Positions 18,716 through 28,223 are shown, numbered from the stretch's first letter. The stretch is 64,000 nucleotides of DNA from Acidisoma silvae (GCF_020618775.1 NZ_JAESVB010000003.1:186001-250000), one strand, 5' to 3'. Translations and numbers: made by a program. The notes: a model not told the origin generated them from the letters alone.

Positions 18716-19450
18716 ATGGCGACGCCGACACCGCAGGAGCTGACCGGCAATGGCCTGCTTTCGACCTTGCGGGACAATGACCGGGATCGGCTGACGCCCC
18801 ATATGATGATCTTCGATCTGAAAGCGGGGGATGTGCTGCAACGGGCAAGCGAGCCCGTGACGGAAACCTGGTTTCCCTGCAACTCCGCCCTCGCGTCCTT
18901 TATGGTCAGCACCAGCGCCACCAACGACGCGGTCGAGGTGGCGCTCATCGGCCGCGAAGGTGCGGTCGGCGGAATCGTCTCCAACGGCAGCCTGCCGTCC
19001 TTTGCTACCGCGACCGTGCGTAATTCCGGCAAATTCCTGCGCATCAAAACCTCGGCACTGGAACACGCCAAGATCGACTCGATCCACCTGCGGCACTGGT
19101 TTTCACGCTATTCGGACTGTCTTCTGGCCCAGGTGTTTCAAACCGCCGCCTGCAATGCCAAGCACACCATCAACCAGCGCGCCGCGAAATGGCTTCTGGC
19201 CGCCTTGCGGCGTACGGGCGAGCGCGAATTCGAAATGACACAGGAGCAGCTGGCCGAGCTTCTGGGCGTCGGCCGTACCTTCGTCACCCGCACCGTGTCG
19301 AAACTGCGCGCCGAAGGCTATATCGAGACCCGTCGCGGCGTCTTCGTGGTGGCCAATGAAAGCGGCCTGAGCGCTCTCTCCTGCCATTGCACCACGGCCA
19401 TCGAAAATCACTTCGACACGGTCATGCACGGCGTCTATCCAGCGGATTAG
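18716..19450 (+). CDS. Crp/Fnr-family transcriptional regulator
   Basis: 244 residues from ATG 18716; AGGAG at 18703-18707 is correctly spaced for this ATG and too close to the ATG at 18710. Cyclic-nucleotide-binding-like domain (about 15-130, FDLKAGDVLQRASEP, VALIGREGAVGG) and a C-terminal winged helix (MTQEQLAELLGVGRTFVTRT, then VSKLRAEGYIETRRG). It has no Fnr cysteine cluster, so it is not an Fe-S sensor of the Fnr type. Divergent from the receiver gene, with which it may share control. Confidence 0.92.
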   Translation: MATPTPQELTGNGLLSTLRDNDRDRLTPHMMIFDLKAGDVLQRASEPVTETWFPCNSALASFMVSTSATNDAVEVALIGREGAVGGIVSNGSLPSFATATVRNSGKFLRIKTSALEHAKIDSIHLRHWFSRYSDCLLAQVFQTAACNAKHTINQRAAKWLLAALRRTGEREFEMTQEQLAELLGVGRTFVTRTVSKLRAEGYIETRRGVFVVANESGLSALSCHCTTAIENHFDTVMHGVYPAD

Positions 19451-19511
19451 TTGCAGTCTTCCGCGGTTAGGTTAGGACAGGCGCGTCACGCACCGATGGA
19501 AAGCGCCTCGC

Positions 19512-20474
19512 ATGCGCCTGCGCCAGGTCGATCTCAACCTCCTGAACGTTTTCGACGCGGTCATGCGCTTCCGCAGTGTTACCCAGGCGGCGGAATCCCT
19601 GGCGCTGTCGCCCTCCGCCGTCAGCCATGCTCTGGCACGGCTGCGCCTGGCACTGAAGGACGATCTTTTTATCCGGGACGATCAGGGCATGACGCCGACG
19701 CCCCGCGCCCTGGCGCTCGCCGGCGGCATTCAGGATGGGCTTTCCCTGCTTGCCCGCACGCTGGACGCGGAGCCTTTCCTGCCGTCCGATTCCATCCGCA
19801 CCTTCCGCATCGCGGCGGGCGATTATGCCACGGCTTTTCTACTGCCACCCCTGATGCGGCGCTTGCTGCGAGAAGCCCCGTTGATCGACCTGCGCGTCAT
19901 GCCGGTGAATCGCACCGATGTCGGACGGCTGCTCAATACCGGTGCGGTCGATCTCGTCATTGGATGGTTCGACCATTTGCCACCCGATCTCAGCCGCCAG
20001 CTGCTGGTACGGGACAGTGGCGGCCTTGTGGTGCGCGCCGGCCATCCTTTAACGGAGGGCGTGCCGACCTTTGCCCGAGCCGCCGCCTTCCCGCATGTCG
20101 TCGTCGATCTGACAGGTGAGGCCGATGGGCGTGGGGACGGGTTCTTTGACGATCGCGGCATGATCCGCCGCGTCTGGATGGAGCGTCTGGTGCTGCATTC
20201 GCGCGAGGACGCGAGCAATGCCGCCCGCGTCGCGCTCAGCGTGCCCCATTTCACCAGCATACCGTTCCTGCTGCGGGATACGGACCTGGTCGCGACCCTG
20301 CCGCGCCGGTTGGCTGACTGGGCGACGGCCGATGGCGGACTTGTCTATCTCGGGCCGCTGCTGGCACCGGAAGAGGTCGATGTCGAGATCATCTGGCACA
20401 ACCGCACCGATCAGGATGCCGGGCTCGCCTGGCTGCGCCGGACGCTGATCGAGGCCAATCAAGCGCCGGCCTGA
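19512..20474 (+). CDS. LysR-family transcriptional regulator
   Basis: 320 residues. Helix-turn-helix at about 1-65 (LRQVDLNLLNVFDAVMRFRS, then TQAAESLALSPSAVSHALAR), followed by a substrate-binding effector domain. The DLNLL opening is typical of the NodD/NahR/LeuO-like subgroup. It lies 62 bases after the Crp gene and 100 bases before the cellulase gene in the same direction; control of the cellulase is possible but unproven. Confidence 0.93.
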   Translation: MRLRQVDLNLLNVFDAVMRFRSVTQAAESLALSPSAVSHALARLRLALKDDLFIRDDQGMTPTPRALALAGGIQDGLSLLARTLDAEPFLPSDSIRTFRIAAGDYATAFLLPPLMRRLLREAPLIDLRVMPVNRTDVGRLLNTGAVDLVIGWFDHLPPDLSRQLLVRDSGGLVVRAGHPLTEGVPTFARAAAFPHVVVDLTGEADGRGDGFFDDRGMIRRVWMERLVLHSREDASNAARVALSVPHFTSIPFLLRDTDLVATLPRRLADWATADGGLVYLGPLLAPEEVDVEIIWHNRTDQDAGLAWLRRTLIEANQAPA

Positions 20475-20573
20475 CCGTCAGCAGGCTGCTGCAGGAAGTT
20501 CAATTGCCCTGCTATGCTTTTCATTGCCATGCAGAACCTTTCTTGTTCCCGCAGGCATTGAGGGGCTTGTCCC

Positions 20574-23099
20574 ATGACATCGCCGACCACCACAGTCACC
20601 ACGCCCGGCCTGACCGTCAGCTTCGCCGATACCAGCGACTGGGGCAGCGGTTTTACCGGCGGCATCACCATTACCAATACGTCCGGCACCGCCATCAGCA
20701 ATTGGACGATCGGCTTCACGCTGGCCAATGCCATCACCAATATCTGGAACGCCCAGATCGCCAGCCATTCCGGCAATAGCTATGTGCTGTCCAATATGGC
20801 CTATAACAGCACCATCGCGGCCGGACAGTCCGTGACCCTCGGCTTCCAGGCCGATGGCGGCAATCCCGTGCTGCCGACACGCTATGTCTTCAACGGGCGC
20901 AGCATCTCCACCAGCACGGCGCCCGTCCTGCCGGTTATCACGCCCGCCAATGCGAGCGTCACGGAAACATCGGCCGCCAGCACGCCTGAAACCTTCACGC
21001 TGACGCTGTCGGCGGCGTCCGCCACACCTGTCACCGTCGCCTATAAAACGGTCGACGGCACGGCCAAGGCCGGGGTGGATTACACTGCCGCCAGCGGAAC
21101 GGTCACTATCGCCGCCGGCAAAACCCAGGCGAGCGTCACAGTCCAGACGAAACCGGGCACGACCGGCAGCAAGGCCTATACGCTGCAACTCTCGTCACCC
21201 AGCGGCGCCACCCTGGCCACGACATCCGCCACCGGCACCATCATCGACCCGGCGCCCGTCGTTCTGCCGCAGATAACGGCGGCCAATGTCACCGTGCAGG
21301 AAAGCACGGCATCGACCGGCAGCGGCGGCACGCTGCTGCCCAGCGGCTATCTCAGCACCAGCGGCAATCAGATCGTCTCTGCCACCGGCACCGCCGTGAA
21401 ACTCGCCGCCATCAACTGGTATGGGTTCGAGACGAATTCCTACGCGCCGCAGGGGCTGTGGATTCAGAACTACAAGACGATGATGAACCAGATGGTTCAG
21501 CTCGGCTTCAATGCCATTCGCCTGCCCTTTTCGCTGCAATTATTCGCCAGCAGCAGCACGCCGAGCGGCATCAACTACACGCTCAATCCCGATCTGGCCG
21601 GGCTGAACGGCCTGGGCATCATGGACAAAATCGTCGCCTATGCGAACCAGATCGGCCTTAAGATCATTCTTGACGATCATCGCAGCGCCGCCGGGTCCGG
21701 CCCCAACGATAACGGCCTGTGGTACGACAACGGCTATACGGCTGCGCAATGGATTTCGACCTGGCAGATGCTGGCGCAGCATTACGCCGGCAATAGCGCC
21801 GTCATCGGCGCCGATCTGCTGGATGAACCGCATGGTGCCGCCACCTGGGGCGACGGCAGTGCCAATGACTGGGCCGCCGCCGCGACGCAAGCGGGTGACG
21901 CCATCCAGGCGGTCAATCCCAACTGGCTGATCATGGTCGAAGGCATTCAGACCTATAGCGGCCAAAGCACCTGGTGGGGCGGCAATCTGATGGGCGTGGC
22001 CAGCCACCCCATCACGCTCACGGACCCGGGCAAGCTGGTCTATTCGCCGCATGACTATCCCGCTTCCGTCTATGACCAATCCTGGTTCAATGCCGCCAAT
22101 TACCCGAACAACCTGACCTCGGTCTGGGACCAGTATTGGGGCTATATCTATAAGGACGGCATCGCCCCGGTGTTCCTGGGCGAATTCGGCTCCACCCTGC
22201 AATCGACCAGCGACCAGGAATGGATCCACTCCCTGGTCAATTACATCGACGCACCGGGCGGGGTCGGCGGCGCACAGGGAATCAGCTGGGCCTATTGGGA
22301 CTGGAACCCGACATCGGGCGATACCGGCGGCATCCTGGAAAATGACTGGGCAACGGTCGACACCACCAAGATGAATGCCATCACCCCGGCGCTGTATCAT
22401 TCCGGCACCGGCACCAGCGTCAGCCCGCTGACGGTGGATTTTCAGGTCAAGCTTTCCTCGGCCTCCGCCGGCCCGGTGACCGTGCATTACCAGACCGTGG
22501 ACGGCACTGCGAAAGCGGGCACGGACTATGTCGCGGAATCTGGCACGCTGACCTTCCAGCCCGGCGAAACCGCCGAGATCGTCAGCGCCACGCTGCTCGG
22601 CACCCACGCCGTCACCTCGCAGCTCACCTTCATGCTTGATCTATCGACGCCATCCGGCGCGACGCTTGCGACCACGCAGGCGACGGCGACTTTGGTTCCG
22701 GCGGTGACAAGCTCCACCGGCGCGGGATCGACCGGCACATCAGCGGGTACGGGCGGCGGATCGGGCACGGCTGTCGGCAGCGGCGGATCAACGCCGCTAC
22801 CCGCCGTCAGCGTTATCGCCCATACCACGCAAAGCTGGACCGGCGGCTTTCTGGATAGTTTGACGGTGGGCAATAGCGGCAGCCAAGGCGTCTCGTCCTG
22901 GGAAGTTGAAATAACAACGCCCAGCACCATCACCAATCTCTGGAATGCGGTGATCGTCTCTCATATCGGCAATACCTATCTGGTCGGCAATGCCAGCTAT
23001 AATGCCGATATCGCGGCGGGCGGCCTGGTCACGGCCGGTTTCCAGGCCAGCGGTTCGTCCAGCGACCCTTTGACGGCCGTTTTGTATAAGGTCAGCTAA
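20574..23099 (+). CDS. multidomain GH5 cellulase with CBM2-like and Calx-beta domains
   Basis: 841 residues. Order: CBM2-like module (about 5-110), Calx-beta (about 118-228), first strand of a second Calx-beta (I234-T247), glycoside hydrolase family 5 domain (about 250-612), the remainder of that Calx-beta (S617-706), a Gly/Ser/Thr linker (about 707-740) and a C-terminal CBM2-like module (about 742-841). GH5 catalytic residues are E418 in DLLDEPHG (acid/base) and E537 in VFLGEFGS (nucleophile). It should hydrolyse beta-1,4-glucan. The protein starts directly in the CBM with no signal peptide, so export would need type I secretion or another route. Ribosome site GAGGGG. Confidence 0.9.
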   Translation: MTSPTTTVTTPGLTVSFADTSDWGSGFTGGITITNTSGTAISNWTIGFTLANAITNIWNAQIASHSGNSYVLSNMAYNSTIAAGQSVTLGFQADGGNPVLPTRYVFNGRSISTSTAPVLPVITPANASVTETSAASTPETFTLTLSAASATPVTVAYKTVDGTAKAGVDYTAASGTVTIAAGKTQASVTVQTKPGTTGSKAYTLQLSSPSGATLATTSATGTIIDPAPVVLPQITAANVTVQESTASTGSGGTLLPSGYLSTSGNQIVSATGTAVKLAAINWYGFETNSYAPQGLWIQNYKTMMNQMVQLGFNAIRLPFSLQLFASSSTPSGINYTLNPDLAGLNGLGIMDKIVAYANQIGLKIILDDHRSAAGSGPNDNGLWYDNGYTAAQWISTWQMLAQHYAGNSAVIGADLLDEPHGAATWGDGSANDWAAAATQAGDAIQAVNPNWLIMVEGIQTYSGQSTWWGGNLMGVASHPITLTDPGKLVYSPHDYPASVYDQSWFNAANYPNNLTSVWDQYWGYIYKDGIAPVFLGEFGSTLQSTSDQEWIHSLVNYIDAPGGVGGAQGISWAYWDWNPTSGDTGGILENDWATVDTTKMNAITPALYHSGTGTSVSPLTVDFQVKLSSASAGPVTVHYQTVDGTAKAGTDYVAESGTLTFQPGETAEIVSATLLGTHAVTSQLTFMLDLSTPSGATLATTQATATLVPAVTSSTGAGSTGTSAGTGGGSGTAVGSGGSTPLPAVSVIAHTTQSWTGGFLDSLTVGNSGSQGVSSWEVEITTPSTITNLWNAVIVSHIGNTYLVGNASYNADIAAGGLVTAGFQASGSSSDPLTAVLYKVS

Positions 23100-23124
23100 G
23101 GAAGGCACCAGCCGACCTTCTTTA

Positions 23125-23159
23125 TTTATCATCCCCGGAATAAATCCGGGGATGATAAA
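23125..23159. terminator. 14-bp perfect hairpin between cellulase and phaZ
   Basis: TTTATCATCCCCGG and CCGGGGATGATAAA flank the loop AATAAAT, between the ends of two convergent genes. Each flank contributes A/T-rich stem ends, so it can serve both strands. Confidence 0.6.
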
Positions 23160-23196
23160 GCAATCATTAACCCATTCTTGCGAACAGGCGACTTGC

Positions 23197-24588
23197 TCAA
23201 TTGCTCTGTTCGATCACGGCACGGACCTTGGGGTAAATCTCCCGCGCCCAATGGCTGCCGCTGAAGACACCGTAATGGCCGACGCCGGTTTGCAGATGAT
23301 GCTGCTTCATCGTCGCCGGCAGGCCACTGCACAGATCGAGCGCCGACATCGTCTGGCCGATGCCGCAGATATCGTCCCGCTCGCCCTCCACCGTCAGCAC
23401 CGCCGTCCGGCGGATGGCGGATGGGTCCACACGCTCCCCGCGATGGGTCATGCGGCCCAGCGGCAGGTCGTGATCCTGGAAGATGCGCTTGACGGTCTCC
23501 AGAAAGAATTCGGCCGGCAAATCCATCACCGCGCGATATTCGTCATAGAATTTCCGGTGCAGATCGGCGCGCGGTTCATCCCCCGCCGCGATATTGCGGG
23601 CCTGGAGAATCTCGGCCCGCAGATGGCGGTCGAAATTCATCGCCACAAAGGCGTTCAATTGCATGAAGCCCGGATAGACGCGGCGATTGGCACCCCGGAA
23701 CTGCCAGGGCACGATGCCGATGACGGAATTGTCGAACCACTCGATCGGCTTTTCCTGCGCCAGAACATTGACCTTGGTCGGGTTCAGCCGCGTGTCGATG
23801 GGGCCGGCCATCAGCACCATGCTGCGCGGCGTCGCGATATTGCCCTCCCGCGCCATGACCGAGACGGCGGCCAGAACCGGCACGGCCGGCTGACAGACGG
23901 CCAGAACATGCGCGCCCGGCCCGATCGCCTCCAGCTGCTGGATGACGTGATCGGTATAATCCTCGAAGCCGAAGGTGCCGGCCGTCAGCGGCACATCCCG
24001 CGCGTTCTTCCAGTCGGTGATATAGACGTCGTGATCGGTCAGCATGGTTTGCACGGTATTGCGCAAAAGCGTCGCGAAATGGCCGGACATCGGCGCCACC
24101 ACTAGAACGCGCGGCTGACGGATGGCAGTCTGTTTCCGGAAATGCAGCAGGGAACAGAAAGGCGTTTCGAAGACGACTTCCTCCGTGATTTCGACCGGCA
24201 CGTTCCCGACGACCACGGGTTTCATGCCATAGGCCGGACGGTCATGCGTCTTGGCGGTGCGCCACAGGCTTTCAGCCCCCGCCGCCGCCAGGCGCAGAGG
24301 TAGCGCCTCGGGCCGGGTCAGATCGAACTGATTCAGAACATTGGTCAAAAACTGGAAATACTGGCGGGCCGGCGCCATCATATCCTGCTGGGCCTGATAC
24401 ATCTGATACAGCATCGGGGTGCCGATGGCCGCCATCACGTCCGAGCCTGGCAGGCCGGCGACGGGCTTCGCCATCTCATAGAAGATCGACTGCTGGTTTT
24501 TATTCGGCACGCCAAGCCATCCGTTCCGTTGGAAGCCAAGACCCTGATAGAGTGGATTGCCATCCTTCGGGGACAGGACACCATTCAT
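23197..24588 (-). CDS. phaZ: intracellular polyhydroxyalkanoate depolymerase
   Basis: About 463 residues from ATG 24588. Alpha/beta-hydrolase of the intracellular PHB depolymerase family: APMSGHFATLLRNT, YITDWKNARDVPL, the lipase-box-like AVCQPAVPV with a nucleophilic Cys (C232), PIDTRLNPTKVN, and the C-terminal GVGHYGVFSGSHW with the catalytic His. It mobilises stored polyhydroxybutyrate granules in the cytoplasm, which implies the cell makes PHB. The conserved part starts near residue 59, so a later start is possible; the start used here shares the tetranucleotide CATG with the divergent GST gene. Confidence 0.92.
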   Translation of the reverse strand: MNGVLSPKDGNPLYQGLGFQRNGWLGVPNKNQQSIFYEMAKPVAGLPGSDVMAAIGTPMLYQMYQAQQDMMAPARQYFQFLTNVLNQFDLTRPEALPLRLAAAGAESLWRTAKTHDRPAYGMKPVVVGNVPVEITEEVVFETPFCSLLHFRKQTAIRQPRVLVVAPMSGHFATLLRNTVQTMLTDHDVYITDWKNARDVPLTAGTFGFEDYTDHVIQQLEAIGPGAHVLAVCQPAVPVLAAVSVMAREGNIATPRSMVLMAGPIDTRLNPTKVNVLAQEKPIEWFDNSVIGIVPWQFRGANRRVYPGFMQLNAFVAMNFDRHLRAEILQARNIAAGDEPRADLHRKFYDEYRAVMDLPAEFFLETVKRIFQDHDLPLGRMTHRGERVDPSAIRRTAVLTVEGERDDICGIGQTMSALDLCSGLPATMKQHHLQTGVGHYGVFSGSHWAREIYPKVRAVIEQSN

Positions 24589-25243
24589 GGCCGAAGCCAC
24601 GCTTCTCATAAGCAGCAAGAACTATTCCTCCTGGTGTCTCAGGGGATGGCTGATAGCGCGCCTCTCCGGCCTGCCGTTTGATGAAAGGGTGGTCGATCCG
24701 AACGACCCCGCCGCACGGGCCGAACTTTTGCTGCGGTCCTCGTCCATCCTAGTACCGAGCCTTATCCATGATGGCATCACGGTCTGGGACACGCTGGCCA
24801 TTGCTGAATATTTGAACGAATTGCGACCGCAGGCAGGGATGTTTCCGGAGGACAGGCATGCGCGCACCCGCTGCCGGGCGATCAGCGGTGAGATGCATTC
24901 CGGTTTTTCGGCTCTGCGCTCGTCTTTGCCGATGAACCTGCATGCGCACCGGCCCGGATTTACCATCTGGTCGGCGGCGCGGGCGGATATCGAGCGGATC
25001 CTGACGATCTGGCACGACTGTTTCGAGACCTGGAAAGGCCCTTACCTGTTCGGTGAGAGGCTGTCGGTCGCCGACGCCATGTATGCACCTGTCGTGACCC
25101 GCTTCCTGACCTATGACGTGGCGCTGGATGCGCGCGCGGCTCGCTATTGCCGGGACATCATGGCCTGGCCGGATATGGCGCAATGGGTGGCTGCCGCGAA
25201 GGAAGAGCCCCAAGAAATCACCGAACTGGAAGTGGAATTCTAG
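24587..25243 (+). CDS. glutathione S-transferase family protein
   Basis: 218 residues from ATG 24587, ribosome site GGGGACAGGA. Thioredoxin-like N-terminal domain (LLISSKNYSSWCLRGWL; SSKNYSSW is typical of a bacterial GST group), with the glutathione-contact Pro-Ser region replaced by LVPSLIHDG and DTLAIAEYLNE, and an all-helical C-terminal domain with FGERLSVADAMYAPV. Likely conjugation or peroxide detoxification in the cytoplasm. Its ATG overlaps the phaZ start on the other strand by two bases. Confidence 0.92.
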   Translation: MAEATLLISSKNYSSWCLRGWLIARLSGLPFDERVVDPNDPAARAELLLRSSSILVPSLIHDGITVWDTLAIAEYLNELRPQAGMFPEDRHARTRCRAISGEMHSGFSALRSSLPMNLHAHRPGFTIWSAARADIERILTIWHDCFETWKGPYLFGERLSVADAMYAPVVTRFLTYDVALDARAARYCRDIMAWPDMAQWVAAAKEEPQEITELEVEF

Positions 25244-25306
25244 CTGACCGGCAAGCCTAACACCAATCGGAAGAGACCGGTAGCGCAACGCTTTCAGCCA
25301 AAACCC

Positions 25307-26386
25307 TTACCCCAGCAGGCGGCCCACTACCCGTGCGGTGTAATCCACCACCGGGATAACCCGACCGTAATTGATCCGCGTCGGCCCGATGACGCCGATG
25401 GCGCCGACGATGCGGTTGGTGGCGTTGCGGGCCGGTGCCACGATCATGGACACGCCAGCTGACCCGAACAGCCCGCTTTCGGCGCCGATGAAAATGCGGA
25501 CGCCGTCCGAGGTCTCAGCCAGTTCCAGCAGGCGCAGCATCGTCTCCTGCGCTTCCAGCCGCTCGAACAGGGTCTGGATGGAAGCCAGTTTTTCGATCTG
25601 GGTGACGTCCGCCAGCAAACGCCCCTGGCCGCGCACGATCAGATTGCCGCCGCGCCCCTCGCCGCCCCAGGTGGCAAGGCCGGCTTCGATGATGCCAGCC
25701 GCCAATTCGTCCAGCGTATTGCGGTCGCGGGCGATCTCATCGGACATATTGGTGCGGAAATCGGCCAAAGTCTGTCCCGCCAGCCGGGCATTGAGGAAGT
25801 TGCTGGCCTGCTGCAAAGCGGAGGGCGGCACGCCGATGGGAATGTCGATCACCCGGTTCTCGACCTGTCCTTCGGAAGAGACCAACACGACCAGCGCCCG
25901 GCCCGAGGCCAGCGGCACGAATTCGATATGTTTCAGCGCGCCTTCCGCCTTGGGCGCCAGCACCAGGCCGGCTGCCGCCGACAGGCCCGACAGCAGGGTG
26001 GAGGCTTCGGCCAGCGTATCCTGCAAGCTGCGTCCATGGCTGCTGAGCGCGGCGTCAATCGCGTCGCGCTCCTCCTCCGCCAGATCGCCGAATTGCAGCA
26101 GGCCGTCGACAAACAGGCGCAAGCCCCGATCGGTCGGCAGGCGCCCGGCCGAGGTATGGGGCGCATAGAGCAGCCCGGCATCGGTCAGGTCGGCCATGAC
26201 ATTGCGGATCGTCGCCGGCGACAGCGTCAGCGGCAGGCGGCGCGACAGCGTGCGGCTACCCACGGGCTCGCCGGTCTCGACATATTGCTCGACGATTTCG
26301 CGCAGCACGGCGGCCGAGCGGCTGTCCAGCCCTTGCGGCAGGACCGCCGGCTGGTTGGGGGGAAGCGTGACGCCGTGCCGATCCAT
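25307..26386 (-). CDS. hrcA: heat-inducible transcriptional repressor HrcA
   Basis: 359 residues; AAGGA before ATG 26386. N-terminal winged helix (SAAVLREIVEQYVETGEPVG, then LSPATIRNVMADLTDAGLL, THTSAGR-like PHTSAGRLPTD), the GAF-like middle domain and the C-terminal GAIGVIGPTRINYGRVIPVVD. HrcA represses groESL-type operons by binding CIRCE, with GroEL as its sensor. No CIRCE is visible anywhere in this window, so its targets are elsewhere. In many relatives hrcA lies beside rph or grpE; here rph is 6.5 kb away. Confidence 0.97.
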   Translation of the reverse strand: MDRHGVTLPPNQPAVLPQGLDSRSAAVLREIVEQYVETGEPVGSRTLSRRLPLTLSPATIRNVMADLTDAGLLYAPHTSAGRLPTDRGLRLFVDGLLQFGDLAEEERDAIDAALSSHGRSLQDTLAEASTLLSGLSAAAGLVLAPKAEGALKHIEFVPLASGRALVVLVSSEGQVENRVIDIPIGVPPSALQQASNFLNARLAGQTLADFRTNMSDEIARDRNTLDELAAGIIEAGLATWGGEGRGGNLIVRGQGRLLADVTQIEKLASIQTLFERLEAQETMLRLLELAETSDGVRIFIGAESGLFGSAGVSMIVAPARNATNRIVGAIGVIGPTRINYGRVIPVVDYTARVVGRLLG

Positions 26387-26529
26387 TGCATTCCTTAGGG
26401 CCTGACGGCCCTCATCCTATCCCTCAGAACCTCTGCCATGCGACAAGAAGAGTGCCGCGCCAGATGTCCTTCATGCTGATCATAGCGTAACTCGAAGCGC
26501 GAGGCATCAAAGGGAATGGCGGGCAGGGC

Positions 26530-27444
26530 ATGGGCGTCGCGACGAGTATTGCCGCGTGGCGGAACCGGCTCGAACGGTCCTCGACCGGAACGGGCCTGAT
26601 CCTTGTTCTGATCTCCTATACGGCTTTCGCTCTGCATGATGCGCTGGTCAAAATCCTGGTCGCGCATTTCGACGCGCCGCAGATTCTGTTCATGCGCAGC
26701 CTGACCGTCGTCGTGCTTTGCCTTGCCATCGGTGGCCGTAGTGTCGTCACCCGTGGCCTGTTTTCCCCTATGCGGAACAAGCTGCTGGTGCGCGCGGGGC
26801 TGACCTTCGTCGCCTGGCTGCTCTATTACTCGGCGGGCCGGTATCTGGGTCTCGCCCAGATGATCACCATCTATTTCGCGAGCCCGCTGATCATCGCGGT
26901 GATGGCGGGCCCGCTGCTGGGTGAACGTGTGACGCCGATGCGCTGGGTGGCGCTCGGCATCGGCTTCGTCGGCGTTCTGCTGGCGGCACGCCCGCATGGG
27001 TCAAGCCCGCTTCTGCCCGCCATCAGCGTGGCGCTGGCCGCCGTCATCTGGGCCTATGCCATGATCCTGATGCGGCAGGTCTCGAAAGAGCTGCGCGGCT
27101 GGGACCAGGTTTTCGTCATCGCCATGCTGTTCCTGATCTGCTGTGGGGCGATGATGCCCTTCATCTGGAAAACGCCCGACCTGGGCCAGCTTGCTTTGAT
27201 GCTCGGCCTCGGCCTGCTTTCCACCGCCGCCCAGCTTCTGTTGATCGAAGGGGTGAAGCTGGCCCAGGCCAGTGTCATCGCGCCCATGGAATTCAGCGGC
27301 CTGCTGTGGAGCTTCGTCTTCGGCTATCTGATTTTCGGTGATATCCCGGCCGTCGGCGTCTTCCTGGGTGCCGCGCTGATCCTGATCAGCGGCGGCATGG
27401 TGGTACTGACCGAGCTGCGCGTTGGCCGCCAGCACAGGGCCTAG
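26530..27444 (+). CDS. EamA/DMT-family exporter
   Basis: 304 residues with ten predicted hydrophobic segments in two EamA repeats (about 22-150 and 165-295). Motifs such as YTAFALHDALVK, FMRSL and YFASPLIIAVMAGPLLGERV match the RhaT/EamA group, inner-membrane exporters or permeases of metabolites. Substrate unknown. Divergent from hrcA, with 143 bases between the starts. Confidence 0.92.
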   Translation: MGVATSIAAWRNRLERSSTGTGLILVLISYTAFALHDALVKILVAHFDAPQILFMRSLTVVVLCLAIGGRSVVTRGLFSPMRNKLLVRAGLTFVAWLLYYSAGRYLGLAQMITIYFASPLIIAVMAGPLLGERVTPMRWVALGIGFVGVLLAARPHGSSPLLPAISVALAAVIWAYAMILMRQVSKELRGWDQVFVIAMLFLICCGAMMPFIWKTPDLGQLALMLGLGLLSTAAQLLLIEGVKLAQASVIAPMEFSGLLWSFVFGYLIFGDIPAVGVFLGAALILISGGMVVLTELRVGRQHRA

Positions 27445-27512
27445 GCAAGAATTGGGTTAAATCAACAGAACGAACCAAAAATCGACAGGCACAACCGCGC
27501 CACAAACCGTCA

Positions 27513-27532
27513 TGATCGGTCAAACGTGATCA
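27513..27532. promoter_or_regulatory. inverted repeat upstream of the TetR gene
   Basis: TGATC and GATCA separated by ten bases, 26 bases before the TetR start; a plausible autoregulatory site. Confidence 0.3.
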
Positions 27533-27557
27533 CTTAGCGGCAAGTGGAGCAGTTGCG

Positions 27558-28223
27558 ATGATGGACTATCTTGGAGATGCCTTTTTGGACGCGACGCCGG
27601 TTGAGGACGTTGTGTTCAAAGCCCCCATCCCCCGCTTCATCAGCGATGCCGACCGCCGCCAGCTTCTGATCGCCGCTGCCGAGAAGGTTTTTCTGGCCAA
27701 GGGCTATATCGCCACCACCATGGCCGATATCGCCGCCTCAGCCGGCATGTCGAAGAAGACGATCTACCAGATCTTCGATTCCAAGACCGAGCTCTTCGAT
27801 GCCCTGATGCTGGAAGGGCTGGCAGCGCTGCCGCCTGTGCCGACGCCGGGCGACGAGCCCGTGGCAGAAGCGCTGCGCGGCGTGCTGATGTCTTTCGGCC
27901 GCGTCATGCTCAGCCCGCGCCAGATCAGTCTGACGCGGCTGACACTGGCCAATGTCGCCAGTGTCCCGAAGGCAAATAACGCCGTCACCCGCCGCTGCCT
28001 CGATCTTAAAACCGGTATGAGCGACTGGCTCGCCGTTCAGATCGAGCGCGGCGCTTTTCAGATCACCGATCTGACGCTCGCGACCGAAACGCTGTTCAAC
28101 CTCGCCTTCGCCAGCCTCAGGGCCGAATTGCTGCTCGCTTTGCGCGACACGCCGACCGAGGACGAACTGGCGCAAAGGGTTGACTGGAGCATCGGCATCT
28201 TCATGCGCGAATTCGCCCGCTAA
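27558..28223 (+). CDS. TetR-family transcriptional regulator
   Basis: 221 residues. The HTH is at about 35-80 (LLIAAAEKVFLAKGYIATTM, then ADIAASAGMSKKTIYQIF, DSKTELFDALM), with an all-helical ligand domain behind it resembling the AefR/AcrR-like C-terminal type. No efflux operon is directly attached; the downstream Ca2+/H+ antiporter gene begins 80 bases later in the same direction and could be co-transcribed or regulated. Confidence 0.93.
   Translation: MMDYLGDAFLDATPVEDVVFKAPIPRFISDADRRQLLIAAAEKVFLAKGYIATTMADIAASAGMSKKTIYQIFDSKTELFDALMLEGLAALPPVPTPGDEPVAEALRGVLMSFGRVMLSPRQISLTRLTLANVASVPKANNAVTRRCLDLKTGMSDWLAVQIERGAFQITDLTLATETLFNLAFASLRAELLLALRDTPTEDELAQRVDWSIGIFMREFAR

Noticed and set aside
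26387-26529. CIRCE element expected near hrcA
   Set aside because: No TTAGCACTC-N9-GAGTGCTAA-like sequence was found before hrcA, grpE, dnaK or dnaJ.
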